A DNA stretch of 64,000 nt from Cordilura impudica. Its lineage: Eukaryota; Arthropoda; Insecta; Diptera; Scathophagidae. The notes beneath the pieces are model-generated. The model had not been told where the DNA came from and did not search any database. It worked only from the letters and a program-made list of their open reading frames with translations. The stretch is taken from assembly GCA_963682025.1 (NCBI GenBank), contig OY821518.1:305635429-305699428 (forward strand), read 5' to 3'. Each line of letters begins with the position of its first letter. Position 1 is the stretch's first letter. A program made the position numbers and the translations under genes. Below, piece after piece: positions 22,216 to 34,100 of the stretch.

Positions 22216-22389
22216 AAATAAATGAAAAATTATAAATGAAAAATGAGAAATAAAAAATGAAAACCGAAAAATAAAAATAATATAAATAATAAATATTTTT
22301 ATATTAGCAGAGCCACCGCAGTTGTTTGCTATAAGTTATACATAGATAACGCTTTCTGTTTGATTTTATAAAAGTGCTATAAAAAGGGT

Positions 22390-22988
22390 ACGTTCGTAAA
22401 TGCAGTAAATTTGTGCATCACTGCAGCAGTTATGCCAAGTTTTGTTGCTGATGCGTGATCAGTTGTTGCAGATGCTTTGTTACTGCGCAACATTTGCACG
22501 TAGTTTGCTTTTTAGAACGTTTTGCAAAAGATAAAAAACATGTTCACCGCAATAACATTAATAAATATTATTAAAAATCTTGATTTTAAAAATGACAACT
22601 TTTTGTTAACTTATATTATAATAAAAACAGAATTAGAAGAAAGATGAACCGACTTTTGGTTATTAAAAATCAATTAAAACGAAAAAGAAGGCGTATTCCT
22701 AAAGTTACTTTGAAATTATAAAGCAATATTATTAAAATTTGTGTTAATAATTTCTATATAATGCACTACTTACTATTCCATTCTGCACCAATGTTTAATT
22801 TTTTTTAAGCTTCGCGCTCTATTACATCAGTAATTAAAATGATGCCATAGTTGCAAAAATTTGCGGCAGCACTGTCAATTTTTTGCATAAAAACTTTTGA
22901 CGTAAATCAGTGCTGCCAAGTGATGCTTTTTTGAACGTTTTACTTTTATTCTGCTGCAGTGATGCATAACTACTGCATTTACGAACGT
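22390..22988. mobile_element. MITE with about 40-bp terminal inverted repeats
   Basis: Left end ACGTTCGTAAATGCAGTA through GCATCACTGCAGCAG (22390-22429) and right end (22951-22988) are inverted copies with few differences. The 600-bp element has no coding capacity. I could not define a target duplication. Confidence 0.75.
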
Positions 22989-22999
22989 AAGCAAAATCT

Positions 23000-23540
23000 T
23001 TAATTACTAGATGTTTACACATCTCCTCGCTCACATGATTTTTTTACATAATGAACAAAACTGCTTTGAGGAGTTATGTTTTATGCTGGGGTTGAAATAG
23101 CCGCTGGTGTTTCAATTAAATTCCTCCAATGGAATTATGAGTTGAAGTCGTTTGCCAGTTAAATGAAATAATGGAAGAGAGAGGGGTTAATATTTTCAAA
23201 TGCGATTTATTTTGGAGATGTTGCTCACCGTTTCGTGTTTCAAATTAGAATAAAAGTAAATTTACAATATGTTGCCTTTTGCGCTATTTACATTTACATT
23301 TCCATTAGATAAATGCTATAGATAATTTTAGATAATTCACAATTTTTACTTTCACAATAAATTTATGTTAATATATAAATAAAATGGTTACAAATAATGT
23401 TGAGGAAATAATTCATTAGATAATTCAAATTTTAAATTCATTTTGTTTTTTGATTAAAAAAATCTAAAGACAAATTATTTGTCTAAAATAAGTATTTTAG
23501 ACACATAAATTGAAGTGCTACTAAGTATTCTTCGATGTTT
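23000..23540. other. No gene or clear element seen
   Basis: AT-rich sequence. The only structure noted is a small inverted pair of TGTCTAAAATA-type sequence near 23480-23510. Confidence 0.4.
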
Positions 23541-23549
23541 CCAACTTGC

Positions 23550-24047
23550 CCAAATATGAATATATTTTGATGCAATTTCGTATATATAGATTTCTTACCC
23601 GTAGAATAAACTCTTTTTAAATTGATGAAAATCGCTTCATTCGGACCTAGCCCCCAAACAAATGATCGCCTTAAATTGCTCTAAGGGCCCTCATACACGT
23701 TCAATATTATTGAACGTGTAGCACGCAGTATTGATGGATCGCGATCCATTTTAATGGATTTCACAATAGGAGGGCATTCTGCGATATGGAGATCGAAATG
23801 TTGATTTTTGTATTTATTATACTAAATATTTTCTAAAATTTGCTTTTCCAAATATGCTCATGATCGTTGCCTTGCAACCTGGTTCCCATATAAAAATAGC
23901 ATCTGATATGAGCTTTTCCATATCGGCAGGCAACAAATTTACAACAGTGCCACTCAAATTTGGTTTATGCTTACTTTCTATCTCCAATTAGTTGGACCTA
24001 ATACCTTTTCTCTAAAGGTATCGTAACCGTCTATACTGACTTGTTGT
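23550..24047 (+). mobile_element. Old Helentron-like copy H8, with a short insertion
   Basis: Diverged match to the inner and 3' parts of the family (AAATATGAATATATTTTGAT at 23554; GGACCTAGCCCC; AGCATCTGATATGAGCTTTT; ends in a degraded palindrome and GACTTGTTG). A palindrome-rich insertion lies at about 23690-23800. Confidence 0.65.
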
Positions 24048-24049
24048 TT

Positions 24050-24689
24050 TATAATACTTAAAAAAATAAATTTGAATTTCATTTACTAAAAAATCATAGT
24101 AGGTAATTACATACATAAGTATAAAACAACAAATTAAAATAAAACGTAAAAAAATAGAATCGTCAGTTTCGTCAAATAAAGAGATATTTCTCTTCAAAAT
24201 GGATATTAAACCATACAAACAAACAACATTATATACTCAAAAGTTAATTGTTTTTAATATTTAATTTATATGAGTTAAACAATTCATTAGCAAAAATATT
24301 AAAATTTTTTCATACTTGCCAAAAAGTCAAGGTAATTTAGCATTTTTTTAAAGTGTTCTAAATGTGTGCCAAAAGTCAGAAATTAAAAAAAAAAAACATT
24401 TCTAACTCAATTTGTGTATTTTAAGTTTTTCTTTCTAACAAGGAAGCTTTTAAATGAAATTTGTTTGCGTTTTTTTATAGCTTTATTATATTTATACAGT
24501 TGTTTTTTATCTTAAGCGTTGCATCCGATTTCATATATCTAGTGAAAAACTTTTGACTGTTTGTCAAAGTTTTTACGACTTGTATGCCTGGTAATACAAC
24601 TTATCACTGCCTAAATCGTACATACATACATTAGCAAAAATATGTATCGCCTTATGTTATGTTTTCTACTTTCGTATGAGCAGAATTGT
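24050..24689. other. No gene or clear element seen
   Basis: AT-rich, with scattered homopolymers and no long frame. Confidence 0.4.
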
Positions 24690-25165
24690 TATTGAAAAAG
24701 AGTGTGAAATTCGGTTATGCCGAATCTTTGATACTGTCCACCTTGATTTTATATTTGGATTAAAATCTGGATTTATTACACTTTTTATAACAAATATAAA
24801 CAAAATATTTGAAAATGTAAACAATTTTATAAACTTAATATAAAAAAAATCGTCACAACAAACACACTGAATCTTTATCGTTTTTTAGAAGTGTCTCCAT
24901 ATATTAGCCCACCATATCTGGGCATAATGATGCCCGATTTATTGAAATTAATGCCAATGATACCCGAATTTATTAAAAACAATATTATCACAATTTTACC
25001 CAGGTAAACGGTTTAGCGTGATTTCAACAGACAGACTGACGGACATCGCTATATTGACACGATTTGTTATAAGGATCAAGAATATATATACTTTATGGGG
25101 TCGTTAATGAATTTTTCAATGATTTACATCCCCTGCACAGTGGGGTGGAGAATATAAAAAAGTTA
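24690..25165 (+). mobile_element. DINE-1/mini-me-like element (second family)
   Basis: Contains TTATGCCGAATCTTTGATAC, CAGACAGACTGACGGACATC and AAGAATATATATACTTTATG, and closes with CCCCTGCACAGTGGGGTGG. These are hallmarks I recall from Drosophila DINE-1 (non-autonomous Helentron) copies. An inverted relative is at 48345-48690. Confidence 0.6.
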
Positions 25166-26102
25166 AAAATTTATTAATGAAAATGAGAAAAATTATACAT
25201 TTTGAAACTAGCTATTCATAATTTCCATTAATTTGCTTTTGTCATTTTTGGGGATTTTAAATCAAGATGTGGACACACATTTGAGAATTTTTTTGGCAGC
25301 CCCGATCATGATTCACATGACGAATAAATAATGTTAATAATTATTATTTATATGAAAACAAAAAGTTAAACTCACCGTTTGAAGGGCTGATGACATTTTT
25401 TTATTTTTTAATTTATTGAAAAAGCAAGCTTAATAGATTTCCTTGAAATAGTTTAATTGTATTCTTAGTTGCGATATTGTCGTTTTGGGGTTTCTTTTTA
25501 AGGGAATACCTATAAACACTTGTTTTAAACAATGTAAGTATGTTTTGAAATAATTTTCTATTATTAGTTACACGCACTTGAGTTTTGTATGATAATCAGA
25601 ATGATATTTTTATAATTTTTTATATATTATTCGAACATGTAATTATATTTTATTATAAATTTTCTGTTTTTTAATCTTGTTTAAATTTCGTTGAACCCAC
25701 ACTCACTGTTACGAATAAAATATAACATACACTACCATACACTTCTACTGAGCAAATGAAACTGATATAAAAAAAACCGCAGGCTTATAGATAATCAGTC
25801 AGAGCTACTAACACACACACACATTTACAATTTTTTTTTCTCAATTAGTCTCCTACAAACAAAATTGTTATTAACTTTTCGAGAAGACATCGTATGCTCT
25901 CGGGGTCTCTCGTTTAGCCGTAAATACCAATAAATAATAGCTCTGTTCGTTTACTTTCCCAATAAAAACCTAAATTTCAGTAAGAAAAATTAGTTCTCAA
26001 AAACTTAAATATCCAAAATAGTAAACGAACAGCAATTTGTAAGAATTTGCAAGTTCATATAAACAGCTGATTTTAAACACATTTGAAAGTGAGCCGTTAG
26101 GT

Positions 26103-27822
26103 TGTTACGAGACCTGTTTGGCACTAGAGTGATTGGACCGACTAGCTCTCTACGGTTTTATCAGGGTGTGCATCCATCCCTCAACACTAGTCCTAGGCTC
26201 GCACCAATAAAAAAAACTAACTAATAAGCTAAAACTTTAACCACACATCTCGAGTGGGAGGAAGATGTTGGCCTCCAGTCGCCCTGCCCAACCCTGGTCA
26301 CATTTCATCCGACATATAAATTCCGTGACCCCAAAAACCCGCTTGCCTTCACCACTTACCTTTTTATTAACCTACCCCTATTTAACTAATTTAACCAATC
26401 ATATTTTTTTTCTAATTCAATACATAATTTTTATTAATATAATCCTAAATCTAACCATAAATTGTTGCACTATAATTTTTACATGGATATTGAACTTGAA
26501 ATTTGAAACAAAAAACGAAAAAAATAATAAATAAACGTTTTAATAGATAATATTAAACTTTAATAAAATTTACGCTGCGGCACCCTTTATGCCAAAAACT
26601 AAAAAAAAAATAATAATAGTTTACTTTTCACTTAATAAATTTAAAAAAAAACAATATTATTTGTAAGTGAACACACACAAACAAAATAAGTATTCTAAAT
26701 AGATTTTTTTTTTTTAATATATAGATATATGTATGTAATTGTGTACAAAAAGAAACTATACCAAATATTCTCGAAAATACGCCATCTTTATATTTGAGGC
26801 CATTTTTATAACAAATAAAATGAAATTATCTCATTTGCCGCGTTTTTATCCGTAGACGCCTACACAAGATGGATGTTCACAAGGCTTTAGCTATATATTC
26901 TGGTTCCTAATTTTGTCCTAAATTTCCACTTGGCCTGAAGGAGCTCGCTAAAACCTGTGCTGGACCACACCAAAAAAAAAAATATATTCTAACTTTCACC
27001 TGCGAATAATATCGATTCTCGTGTTTTTTTTTTTTGTCTCCTATTTTTTTTATAAGGCCTTATTAATTTTGGCACACAAATACATTTTCATACCAAAAAA
27101 AACACAAACTTAACCCTAATGCTACTTATTTATACTTATAAATACATACATATATACATATATATATACATAACACAACACTAAATAAGGATGCAAGTGT
27201 GTACCATTAGGGTCGTGATAATCCCGATCGCCTATGAACATCACCGCACTTCCTAAGAACTGGACACCTTTACTTCAAATGCTTTACAAATTACACAGAA
27301 AAACATTTACTTGTACACTGACTTCCCGGAGATTACCTAGAACGGCTACAAGGTTGGTGACACTTATGTAATGGAAAACACTTAAACGCAAAAACGATGG
27401 TCTATTGTACTAATTCTATTGGTCTATTAACTTGTGCATCGCTGTTTTACACAAAAAAAAACTTAAAAATTTTTGAAGCGTCTATGACGCTGAAAGTCTT
27501 CCGATTGGGCGCCATTATTGTTACGCGTCTACGGATAAAAACGCGGCAAATGAGATAATTTCATTTTATTTGTTATAAAAATGGCCTCAAATATAAAGAT
27601 GGCGTATTTTCGGCGCCCCACGTTGGGCGCCATATTGTTACGAGACCTGTTTGGCACTAGAGTGATTGTGAGTGAGTGTTTTATCAGGGTGTGCATCCAT
27701 CCCTAAACACTAGTCCTAGGCTCGCACCAATAAAAAAAAACTAACTTATAAACTAACACATCTTCCTCCCACTGAGATGTGTGGTAAAAGTGTTAGTTTA
27801 TTAGTTAGTTTTTTTTTTTTAA
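26103..27822 (-). mobile_element. Rearranged LTR-retrotransposon fragments
   Basis: A roughly 125-bp direct repeat beginning TGTTACGAGACCTGTTTGGC occurs at 26103 and 27636. An 85-bp inverted repeat lies at 26773-26857 and 27523-27610. Two LTR/primer-site junctions (GGGCGCCA followed by TGTTACG) lie at 27508-27525 and 27615-27640. A further inverted LTR piece lies at about 27762-27820. No gag or pol is present. It reads as a non-autonomous or collapsed minus-strand LTR element. Confidence 0.6.
27615..27632 (-). other. Primer-binding site, tRNA-Lys (CUU type)
   Basis: On the minus strand TGGCGCCCAACGTGGGGC, an exact complement of the 3' 18 bases of fly tRNA-Lys(CUU) as I recall it. It lies three bases from the LTR end CGTAACA. 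Confidence 0.75.
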
Positions 27823-27949
27823 TGAACTGTCACTTTACGCTCTCAATTGTTCTTTTTTTCTGGGTTTTTGAAGTAAACGAACAGGATCCAGTAAATTTTG
27901 TGATAATTTGTACAAATTGTTACAAATTATCACGTAAACGAACAGAGCT

Positions 27950-28865
27950 AATAATGACAATACACATGGCCAGCTAGAAGGCAACGTTTTCCTTTAGTGC
28001 GACACAAAGCAGAATTTATTTTTATTAATATATATAATGAATAGATTTGCTGTTTTTCAAAAATGATTATACTTTAGATCAGTTAACGACGTACTTAATA
28101 ATGAAAACACCATTGTGATTGTATAATTCGAAAAAACAAAACTATTGTTAATGGATTTTAGCATTAACAATTTTATTTTAAAAAAAATGCTATAGGTACA
28201 TCTAATTTGAAGAGATTTTTGTTGCTTCTCAAAGAGTAAATGTCTTTTATGTTAAACAATTTTACAAAGTATAAAGTATAAATAAAAAAAATATGGAAAA
28301 CATGCTTTTATATGATTTTAGGTGAACGTGGGAAAATAATCGGATCATGTAGAGAGATTGATTAAATGTGTTGTCACTCACTTAACGTGAAAATTTTAGA
28401 GCACTCAAACAAACAATTATGTAATAACAATTCGGTTTTTAATTAAATTGAGGTTAAAATACTTCCACTTTCACGCTTGTAAAAAATTATTGGTATTTAA
28501 ATGGATTTTGACAGTTCAAATAACGTTAATTCGAAGAGTGAATATGATAAAGACGTGAATAAAGACATACATAAGTACGTACGTAATAAACAAGCTGACA
28601 AGATACGAACTGTAAGGGGAAATGAGAAAAAATTTTAATTTCGGAAAACGAGACTTTTTGCTGCCCTATTTGCTTCTCTACCCCGTTTGCTTACAAATAC
28701 GAAAGCCATACTTTTCAGGCAGGGTGGAATGTGCTGTATTTGACAATCGAATCCGTTCGCTATTGTTGGAGGTACGATACCTATAGTGTACATCACAAGC
28801 ACGATATCTATACACAAACATCATCTCTATAAGCAATTGCTTCAACCAATCAGTCCTGGGGTCGA
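27950..28865. other. No gene seen
   Basis: AT-rich sequence. A short diverged fragment at 28640-28740 (CTGCCCTATTT ... CAGGCAGGGTGG) resembles the small foldback at 32607-32680. Confidence 0.4.
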
Positions 28866-28984
28866 ATCGTCGCATTCGTTATCGAAATATTTTTTTTATT
28901 TTCCAGAATAAAATACTAATAGTAATTTTACTCTGTCACAGTTAGCGAATTATGGTACATATATTTCATTTCATTTATTTCAGT

Positions 28985-29815
28985 CTATGGAACATGATTT
29001 CCTTACAGACTATGATTAAAATAATTACATATGTATTAATTTAAGTACAAAAATTTACAAATTAAATAATGTAAAGAGAAGTAAGAAAGTAAAGAATCTT
29101 TTGATGTATAAAACTCTATTAGTTGGTTTGGAATTCCATTTATAGCTATTTCATTAATAGCATTTATATCGAAAAACGCGCGATTTAAAGTACTGTTTCG
29201 GGCGTAGTTTGTGCGATGATATGGAATACAAAAAATATTATGGTGACGAAGTATTCTAGGTGGAACATACAATTTTATTTGCGATAACAAATCTGGACAG
29301 TCGATACCACCAGAAATTATATCAAAGACAAATAGGGCAGCTTGAAATCTGCGACGATGTTCCAATGTTTCCAGACCTAATAATAAACCTTTTGATCTAT
29401 ATGAGGGTATAGGATCAACAATCTTAGATGAAAGTGCCCACTTAAGCAAAATACGCTGCACTCTCTCAATACGAGAAATGTATATTCCACAATGTGGGCT
29501 CCAAACACCAGCAGCATATTCTAACTTTGATCTGGCGTAAGATGTATATAACAATCTAAACGTACATGGATCAGAAAAGTCAGAACAACTCCTTATAAAC
29601 ACAAGTATGGCATAAGCTTTTGGAACAATATAATTAATATGTGGAATAAAAGACATTGTTGAGTCAAAAACAACACCTAGATCAATTGTTGAGTCTGCAG
29701 TTTTCAATTTATAATTACCAATTTTGAAGACCGATTGAATTGGGTTTCTAGATCTGGTGAAAGAGATATGAAGGCATTTATCCAGATTTAACTGAAGGTT
29801 ATTGAATAGTAAAAG
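28985..29815 (-). pseudogene. 5'-truncated non-LTR retrotransposon, RT C-terminal region
   Basis: About 260 codons of the region after the RT palm: LQLNLDKCLHISFTR, DSTIDLGVVFDSTMSF, YARSKLEYAAGVWSPHCG, RIERVQRILLKWAL and RRRFQAALFVFDII. This is the usual thumb/C-terminal part of Jockey/CR1-type RTs. The catalytic YADD part and everything upstream are absent, a normal 5' truncation. The reading frame is still open. Sense upstream sequence runs straight into the palindrome at 29817. Confidence 0.75.
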
Positions 29816-29816
29816 T

Positions 29817-29956
29817 AAAGTATAGTAAAAGTGAAATGAGGTCTGACGAAATAACCCAAAATATGGAATTTCGATCGATTTTACTCGATATCGAAATTCC
29901 ATATTTTGGTTATTTAACGATGGAGAATTGTCAGACCTCGTTTCACCTTTACTATT
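29817..29956. repeat. Large palindrome
   Basis: Two arms each carry TAGTAAAAGTGAAATGAGGTC-like and AAAATATGGAATTTCGAT segments in inverted order around a short centre near 29880. The right arm has about 12 extra bases between the two segments. Confidence 0.8.
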
Positions 29957-30044
29957 AACTATGCACCATAACTCGTTAGCTGTGACAAAGTAAAATTACC
30001 TAGTATCTTATTTTGGAAAATAATTTCGATAACGAATCCGAGGA

Positions 30045-30258
30045 GCCAAATCACCGCATTCGTTATCGAAATTTTTCGATCGGAATCATTTTTTATTTCT
30101 CAAAATAAAATAAGAAATTTTTCTTTTTCACAGTTGAAGAATAATGGCCTCTGATTAAGAAAAGCAAATCGTGGTCGAGTGTTTGTCCTTCTTCAAATAA
30201 TAAACCAAAATATGGAATTTCAATTGATTTTACTCGATATCGAATGCGGTGATTTGGC
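30045..30258. mobile_element. Small MITE next to the palindromic element
   Basis: The ends GCCAAATCACCGCATTCGTT (30045) and its near-perfect inverse at 30234-30258 enclose 214 bp. The inner part shares AAAATATGGAATTTC and TTACTCGATATCG with the neighbouring palindrome, so the two are related families. Confidence 0.6.
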
Positions 30259-31137
30259 CCGATATCCATTTCTAAAACGGTCGAAATTTTAAAAATATAA
30301 ATAAAACTGCAAAATCCCATTACCTAAACTTTGCATTACAATACAAATTTCACTGAAAATTAGACTAGTTTATTTTCTTTTCAAATATTTGTTTTATTTT
30401 TCAATCGAATGTATTTTATTGAATGTTTATTTTTGTTTAAATATATTTTATTATCTTTACAACTTTTTTTTAGCCTTTTACTTCTTGTCCGGTAGGTAGT
30501 GTTGTTTTAACTGATGTGTATGTTTAAAAAAAAATTACAAAGAAATCAGTCAACTAATTAAAAATTCTTTTTTTTTAACTTAAAATACTCTAAATTTCTC
30601 CTCAAAAAGCATACGTTTTTATTAAAATACTAAGCAAAAACATATGGTCAGTGCAAGGAATTTGTAAGAAAATTGAAATGAACAAGAATGCTTTAGTTTA
30701 TATGTACGAGTATATAAATTGAAGGAGATATTACACGACAGTGTTGGATTATTATAAGAAATAAAATATTTAATCGAAATTTGAAAAGGATTTAGGCAGG
30801 TCCGCACATTCATGGATATAAGAGTACAATGTTAAAAAAATTTACATAAAAATTTTAAAAGAATTGATTTCATGAACAAATTGTCGAATTTTTCGCGATA
30901 ACATCTTTCAATTGTATGTTGGTGTTGATGCAAGTTTTTGTTTGAAGTAGGTAGTTTACAGGTTTTTTCTTTGCTTGTTGGTGATTTTTTTTTATAGGAT
31001 TTTTAAGTTAATTTTTTTTTTAATGTTAATGTAAGTAAATAATTAGAATTAGTTTTTGTTTGTTTGTTTTTGTGTGTTATTTTTTAATATATATTATATA
31101 TAGTAGGGGGTAGGTTGTTGTGTGTTTAATTAAGAGA
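30259..31137. other. Df31 downstream flank
   Basis: AT-rich sequence after the Df31 stop codon on the minus strand, likely containing its 3' untranslated region. No other frame or element is recognised. Confidence 0.4.
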
Positions 31138-34100
31138 TTAAGCCGCTACTTCAGATGCCTCCGCACCATTTTGGACCTCCTCTTTTGAAGTCTCTTCCAA
31201 CTTGGCCTTCTTTTCAGATGTCACTTCGGCGGCATCATCTGTTTTGGCATCACCACCTTCAGTGACTTTCCTTTTAACAGCCTCAGCGGGAGCAGAATCT
31301 ACAAATAAATTGAGTTGTGATTATGAGGTGGAACTTTTACAACATCGTTTGATGATATTTACCTGTAGAATCGCCATTGGCTTCAGTAGCTTTTTCAGCT
31401 TCTTCTACACCGTTTTCTTCAGTGGTGGTGGCTGGGGCAGATTCTTCAGCAGCAGCGGCAACTTCGGTGGCAGCAGGAGTTTCAGCAACAGCTTCGGCAG
31501 CATCACCATCTGTTTCAGTGGTCTTTGCAGCATCAGCTTCGCTATCACCGTTCTCCTTGGCTTCTTCACTATTGGATTTTTCTTCTGCAGCTGAAGCTTC
31601 GCCATTTTCTGTTGTAGTTGCCTCCTCAGCAGCAGGAGTTTCAACAGCAACTTCTTTTTTGCCAGCATCAACCTCTTCAGCTGCTACTTTCTCAACGACG
31701 GGAGTATCTCTAAAAACACAACATGTTTAATAAATTTTAGAAACGGGTTTTAAAACTAAGACTGAATAATTTATGTATATAAATCCATATATTATAATTA
31801 CTCAGCTTATTTTATGTAGATGTTTAGCATTCGTTGGTAATAAAAAAATAAAAAAAAAAAAATATTTTAGAATCATTATGAACCAGAATTAAATCAAACT
31901 TGAAAATTTCGTCGTCCGCAAAAATTTCAATACAATTTTCTTTTAAATATATATATGTATATATATATATATATATACATATATGTATGTATATCAAAAA
32001 AATTATATAGAAAATTGAAATATGAAAAAAAAAATTTTTAACACGGTGCCTCCACTAGCTATAATTCATGGCAATGTTCATGTTCAAGTCAGATAAACAA
32101 ATGAGATAAAATGCGAAGTGGGCAAACTATGTTTAGACATTTCAGTTCCAAAATGTCTTTGAACCCTAAACAACAAAAATGAGGAAGAAAAAAATTTAAA
32201 GAAATTGAAAAAAAAATTAAACAAAAAGCACGAGATATTATAGGTTAATAATTTTTTTAAATGAAATTAATAATTTCGCTTTTAAGTAGCGCCATTTTAA
32301 TGTACTTCAACGTCAAAATCAAATGAAACTTCAAATTAATGGCCAAGTTTTTATCAGGCTTTCTGTCATGGCAAAAAGTTGGATTTTTTAGTCATGACAT
32401 GAACATTAGTGGTCTCCACTGGCCATTGACTTGAACATTGCCATGAATTATGGCTAGTCAAGACACCATGTAATTATTCAGTCCACATTTTATATATGTA
32501 TGTATGTGTAATTAAAAAAAAAACTGCTCGGAAAGCAACCTGACAATACGAAAGTGTAGATAGAAATAATAAAAAAATTAAAAATCTTCGTATCAGAAAA
32601 CGACGTTCTACCCTGCTTGTTTCTCTAACCCGTCCGACAAAAAGACGAATTGTTGATTTTTCAGGCAGGGTAGAAAAGTTAACTTCTTAAGTTTTTTCTT
32701 GTTCTATATAAAAAAAAAAAAAAATCATTGACACAATTAACTCAAAACTAAAAATTTCATCGTCCGCAACAATTTCCTACTTTCGACTCTTTTTCATTCA
32801 ATCCACTCGTAACTACTTTCACTTAGGTGCTTCTGATCGAAAACAACGAGTAAAAAGATGCTGAGCTAAAAAAGCTATAACACGAAAATGACTTGAATAG
32901 TTTTATTCATTTCATATGATTTATTTATTTATTTATTTAGTAGTATTTATAATACTTTAAAATATTTCAAATATGATTATTTTACAGATTTTTCTTTACA
33001 AAATATGAATGTGAAATGAAATGTGAAATGATCGATAAAATATAGAAAGCTATGTTCATTCCTTGTCTTAAGATCAGGGAAGTATTAGAGTGTGAATAAA
33101 GATATTTTTCATTCTCAAAATTAAAAATTCTTTTAATATTTATATTTTAAACTAAAAACAAGAAAATTATAGTCGGTCTGGACCGACTCTACGATACCCC
33201 ATACCATGCGTATAGAGACCCTTTCTTTTAGGTCCAACTAATTTGATATAGAAAATAAGCATAAACCAAATTTGAGTGGCATTAATTTTTTGTTTGCCTT
33301 CGGATATGAAAAAGTTCACATCGGATGCTATATTTATTTAGAGACTAGGTAGAAAAAGGGACCGAACCTGACCATATTTGGGAGTCACTTATTTTTTTTT
33401 TGGGTTATGACTAAGAATTGTCCTATAGGGTTTATTTTTAGACTACTGATTAATGGGAGTATTAAACATACACAAACCCTATTTGGCCGAGATCTTTATC
33501 AGATAATTTAGATTTTATGACAATTTAGGTCGATTTCATAGGGTTCATTTGTATGGGAACTAGGTCTATGGCGAGCTTATATACCAAATTTCATCAATAT
33601 ATTCATATTTGCGACCTGTAGTTTTCAAGGTTTTCATGGAGAATCCCACTCGTAACTACTTTCACTTAGGTGGTTCTGATCGAAAACAACAAGTAAATAG
33701 ATGCTGAGCTAAAAAAGCTACAACACGAAAATGACTTGAATAGTTTTATTAATTTCATATGAATGTGAAATGAAATCTGAAATGTTCGATAAAATATAGA
33801 AAGCTATGTGCATTCTATTTGTCTTTAGATCAGGGAAGTATTAGAGTGTGAATCAAAATATTTCTCATTCTCAAAATTAAAAATTCTTTTAATATTAATA
33901 TTTTAAACTAAAAACAAGACCGTCGTTAGTCGATCGGTTTAATAAAAGATGGGCAATTCAAATATTTTTGGTAGTAAGAAACATCAGCACAGTCATTATA
34001 CCCTGACCACATAGTGGTACAGGGTATAAAAACTTTAATAATGAACATTCATTAAGGCTTAACTAAAAAATATAACAATGAAAAATCCACCTTTAATTTT

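Larger units (their letters stand above)
25939..27949. mobile_element. MITE split by an LTR-element cluster
   Basis: The ends are AGCTCTGTTCGTTTAC (25939-25954) and its inverse (27934-27949), each followed inside by a second inverted GTAAACGAACAG motif. AATAAT flanks both sides, a possible target duplication. The two halves (25939-26102 and about 27823-27949) are separated by LTR-derived sequence. Confidence 0.6.
28872..30050. mobile_element. Inverted-repeat DNA element containing a LINE insertion
   Basis: Ends of about 90 bp (28872-28962 and 29961-30050), both reading GCATTCGTTATCGAAAT or close, then a TTTTACTCTGTCACAG-type segment inward, form an imperfect inverted pair. Between them lie a truncated LINE and a long palindrome. 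Confidence 0.6.

Noticed and set aside
31202..31730. Plus-strand Ser/Ala-rich and Phe-rich frames
   Set aside because: Antisense of the Ala/Glu-rich Df31 exons; the minus-strand reading has correct splice sites and a known family.
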